Origin: an alpha proteobacterium SCGC AAA288-E13 | Lineage (GTDB): Bacteria; Pseudomonadota; Alphaproteobacteria; Pelagibacterales; Pelagibacteraceae | NCBI GenBank assembly: GCA_000504605.1 | Contig: AZHQ01000015.1 | Span: forward strand, 1 to 19,840 | DNA: 19,840 nt | Direction of reading: 5' to 3' | Position numbers and translations under genes: made by a program | Notes under the pieces: model-generated | What the model was told of the DNA's origin: nothing | The model's input: only the letters and a program-made list of their open reading frames with translations | Database searches by the model: none | Part shown: positions 17,253 through 19,840 of the stretch, in pieces | How the letters are laid out: each line of letters opens with the position of its first letter | Numbering within the stretch: the stretch's first letter is position 1

Positions 17253-19672
17253 ATGGAAACGCACGCTAAAGTAGTTGTGATTGGTGGCGGCGTAGTTGGT
17301 TGTTCAATACTTTTTCATTTAGCTAAGTTTGGATTAAAAGATTGTATTCTTTTAGAAAGATCAGAACTTACTTCTGGTTCTTCATGGCATGCAGCAGGAA
17401 ATGTTCATGTTATTTCATCTGATCCAAATATTTCTAGGTTAATGGCCTATACTATTAATCTTTATAAAGAAATTGAAAAAACCTCTGGTCAATCAGTTGG
17501 ATTTAAACCAAGCGGAGGATTTTATTTGGCTTCGAATGAAGTTTGGCATGATTATTTAAAGAGGGAAAGATCCAAGGCAAGATATATGGGCCTTGATCAA
17601 GAATTTATTTCTTTAAAGGAAGTTGTTGAAAAAAATCCATTAATCGATCCTAAACATTATATAGCAGCTCTTTGGGATCCAATTGATGGAGAAGTGGATC
17701 CATCTGGGGTGACGCATGCTTATGCTAAATCAGCAAAAGTACATGGAGCCAAATATTATACAAATACTCATGTCTTAGAAACCAAGCAAAGACTAGATGG
17801 AACATGGGATGTCATTACTAAAAAAGGAAATATTAATGCAGAGATTATAATTAATGCAGGAGGATTGTGGGCAAGGGAAGTGGGTAAATTAGCTGGGGTA
17901 AATTTGCCCGTTCAACCCATGGAACATCATTACTTAATTACTGAGGCAATACCCGAGCTTAAAGAAAGAGGTGAAGGAAAACGTATTCCTGTTGGCACAG
18001 ATTTTGAAGGAAATATATATTTTAGGCAAGAAGGGTATGGAATGTTGTTAGGTACTTACGAGCCTAAATCTACGCCTTGGCAAGTAAATGGAACTCCAAT
18101 GAATTTCGGTCATGAATTGCTTGATCCCAAATTAGAAAATATTCAAGATCGTCTCGCAATTGGTTTTAAAAGATTTCCAGCCTTAGAAAAAGCTGGAATA
18201 AAAAATATCGTTAATGGTCCTTTTACTTTTGGACCAGATGGTAATCCTTTGATTGGTCCTGTCCCAGGAATGAAAAATTATTGGGTTGCAGTTGGAGTTA
18301 TGGCAGGCTTTTGTCAAGCAGGCGGTGTTGGAAGAACTGTAGCTGAATGGATTATAGATGGAGAGCCATCAATTGATGTATGGGCAATGGATATAGCACG
18401 CTTTGGAAATTATGCTTCACCACAATATGGAACCATAAAATCTTCAGAAAATTATGAGCGAAGATTTATTATGACTTTTCCAAATGAAACGTTGCCAAAA
18501 GGAAGAAAACAAAAAACTACCACTTTGTACGACCGTTTAGTTGCTAGAGGAGCCGTTATGGGTGATGCCTTTGGTTTAGAAAATGCTTTATGGTTTGCAA
18601 AAGATCCTAAAGATGCTTATGAAGAACCAACTTTTAAACGTTCGCGTTCTCATAATTATGTTGCGACAGAGGTTGAAGCTGTAAGAAGTGCAGTTGGAGC
18701 AACTGAAATAGCAAATTTTGCAAAACATGAAATAATTGGACCAGGATCAAGAAAATTTCTTGATTATATTTTGGCAGGCAGAATACCAAAACCAGGAAGG
18801 ATTATATTGACTCCAATGTTGACTACAAAAGGAAAATTATATGGAGATTTAACCGTTGCATGTTACAACGAGGAAAAATTTATAATTTATGGATCTGGAG
18901 CAGCACAAGAAATGCACCGAAGATGGTTTGAAAAGTTTTTACCCAAAGATGGAGTAAAATATAAAAATCGATCTGATGATTTTCATGGTATTGCAATTTC
19001 AGGTCCTAATTCACGTAAATTGCTATCTAGAATTTGCAGAGATAATGTATCTACTGAAGCGTTAAAATTTAGAGATACAAGAGAAACATTTGTTGGAGGA
19101 GTTCCAGCGATTTTAAACCGAATATCTTTTTCAGGAGAACTGGGATATGAAATTTATGTAGCGCCTCAATTTCAATTAAAATTATTTGAAGAAATTGAAA
19201 CTAATGGAAAAGACTTAGGATTGAAACTCTATGGTAGTAGAGCCTTAATGTCTCTAAGATTGGAAAAAAATTGGGGAGCATGGACATTAGATTTTAGACC
19301 CGATTTTACAGCATTGGAGTCTGGTTTGGATGCATTTATAAATTGGGATAAAAATTTTGTTGGTAAAGAAGCAGCTTTAAATGAAAAAAAACAAGGTCCT
19401 AATAAAAAAACTTGTTACAATGACAGTGGATACAGACAATATAGACGTTACTAATGATGAGGCAATTTTAAAAGATAATCAATGTGTAGGCTATGTTACC
19501 TCAGGTGGATACGCACACCACGTGAAAAAAAAGTATGGCACTTGGTTATGTACCGATAAATTTTTCAAAACATGAAACGATTTTAGATATAGAAATAAAT
19601 GGAATATTTTATAAAGCACAAGTAACAGACAGACCCTTATATGATGCAAATAGTGAAAGAATGAAGAGCTAG
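17253..19672 (+). CDS. dmgdh: Dimethylglycine (or sarcosine) dehydrogenase, two frameshifts
   Basis: A folate-linked flavoenzyme that removes a methyl from dimethylglycine (or sarcosine). The N-terminal FAD fold has GGGVVG at 11-16 and the covalent-FAD histidine in SGSSWHAAGN (His46). After a DAO/FAO_M region, the GCV_T domain and its C-terminal partner follow from about residue 420. The open frame from 17253 stops at 19454, but the protein continues through two more frames: LVTMTVDTDNIDVTNDEAIL and CVGYVTSGGYAHHVKK, then a third frame ending YDANSERMKS and a stop at 19670-19672. The breaks lie at A7 19404-19410 and A8 19525-19532; one A less in each gives about 805 residues, normal for the family. 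Context with bmt favours dimethylglycine as the substrate. Confidence 0.88.
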
Positions 19673-19684
19673 TTCAATTCAGGG

Positions 19685-19708
19685 TTGTAATATTTTTTTA
19701 GGTTACAA
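19685..19708. terminator. Weak hairpin after dmgdh
   Basis: TTGTAA (19685-19690) and TTACAA (19703-19708) could pair around a 12-base loop, followed by TTTT. The stem is short and all but one of its base pairs are A-T, so any termination would be weak. It lies between dmgdh and the native start of proX, and partial readthrough would join the two. Confidence 0.25.
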
Positions 19709-19745
19709 TTTTAGGTTTATTATGTTTTATTTAAATCAACTTAAT

Positions 19746-19840
19746 AAATTAATAAAGGAACTAATGATGAAATATATTAAGAAGTTATTATTTTCTGCAT
19801 TGTTAGCATTAGGCATTACATCATTTAGTGTAACAGCGAA
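19746..19840 (+). repeat. 95-bp exact inverted copy of internal proX 5' region (right end)
   Basis: Reverse complement of 11437-11531, identical over all 95 bases. It diverges exactly at 19745 (t here; the internal copy gives g) where the internal copy turns into soxA. It pairs with 1-95 and defines the outer limit of the implied 1,576-base duplicated segment. Confidence 0.93.
19764..19840 (+). CDS. proX: proX, 5' end only (cut by window end)
   Basis: The first 25 complete codons (MMKYIKKLLFSALLALGITS, then FSVTA) plus two bases of the next one are identical to the internal proX signal peptide. AAAGGA at 19754-19759 is the ribosome binding site. Unlike the internal copy, this one has an ordinary 91-base upstream spacer after the dimethylglycine dehydrogenase gene, in the same direction, so it probably represents the native genomic arrangement. 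Confidence 0.85.
   Translation, partial: MMKYIKKLLFSALLALGITSFSVTA

Noticed and set aside
19381..19575. Small 64-residue ORF as an independent gene
   Set aside because: It is the middle part of the frame-broken dimethylglycine dehydrogenase, and the C-terminus continues in a third frame to 19672.
1..19840. A 21-kb circular plasmid or phage, suggested by end-to-end closure through the repeated segment
   Set aside because: There is no replication, partition, mobilisation or phage gene. The content is core metabolism, and both outer junctions cut genes. An assembly or amplification cause is simpler.

Overview
The window looks like chromosomal DNA of an AT-rich marine alphaproteobacterium of the SAR11/Pelagibacterales type. 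G+C is about one third by eye, spacers are tiny, genes overlap by ATGA or by a few bases, and the gene set is typical of that group: a ProXWV betaine transporter, sarcosine oxidase, betaine-homocysteine methyltransferase, a dimethylglycine dehydrogenase and a ScfR-type regulator next to isocitrate lyase. This placement rests on family recognition and composition, not on a search.

Layout. 1-95 is a fragment of proW. 134-721 is a periplasmic methionine sulfoxide reductase (+). 718-2157 is an aldehyde dehydrogenase (-). 2199-3624 is a ScfR/RamB-type regulator (-), divergent from a 50-codon ORF and aceA (+, 3735-5207), with repeated GTAAA/TTTAC boxes between them. 5226-11513 is one minus-strand operon, read proX, proW, proV, an M19 dipeptidase-like protein, a 556-residue protein I do not recognise, and a DUF3726 protein. 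11532-19672 holds soxA and soxG (+), then a GFA-like protein and a methyltransferase (-), then a betaine-homocysteine methyltransferase and a dimethylglycine dehydrogenase (+). The first 77 bases of a second proX close the window.

How it works together. ProXWV imports glycine betaine. The methyltransferase moves one methyl to homocysteine, giving methionine and dimethylglycine. The dehydrogenase demethylates dimethylglycine to sarcosine, and SoxBDAG demethylates sarcosine to glycine, with the one-carbon units going to tetrahydrofolate. soxB and soxD are not in the window. Isocitrate lyase and the acyl-CoA-responsive regulator form a separate C2/glyoxylate module.

Two cautions. First, both ends are exact 95-base inverted copies of parts of the internal proX-proW region: 1-95 matches 9956-10050 and 19746-19840 matches 11437-11531. 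The internal proX side is joined directly to soxA, which has lost its first codons. This points to a collapsed or chimeric 1,576-base segment (9956-11531). The likely native order is dmgdh, then proX, proW and proV, in one direction. Second, four genes (the ScfR regulator, DUF3726, soxA and dmgdh) carry five frameshifts in all. Every one is cured by removing a single A from an A/T run, so most or all are probably sequence errors rather than decay.

No tRNA, rRNA, CRISPR array, insertion sequence or phage gene was seen. No gene-free stretch exceeds 300 bases; the longest is the 296-base regulator-aceA spacer, which contains the small ORF.
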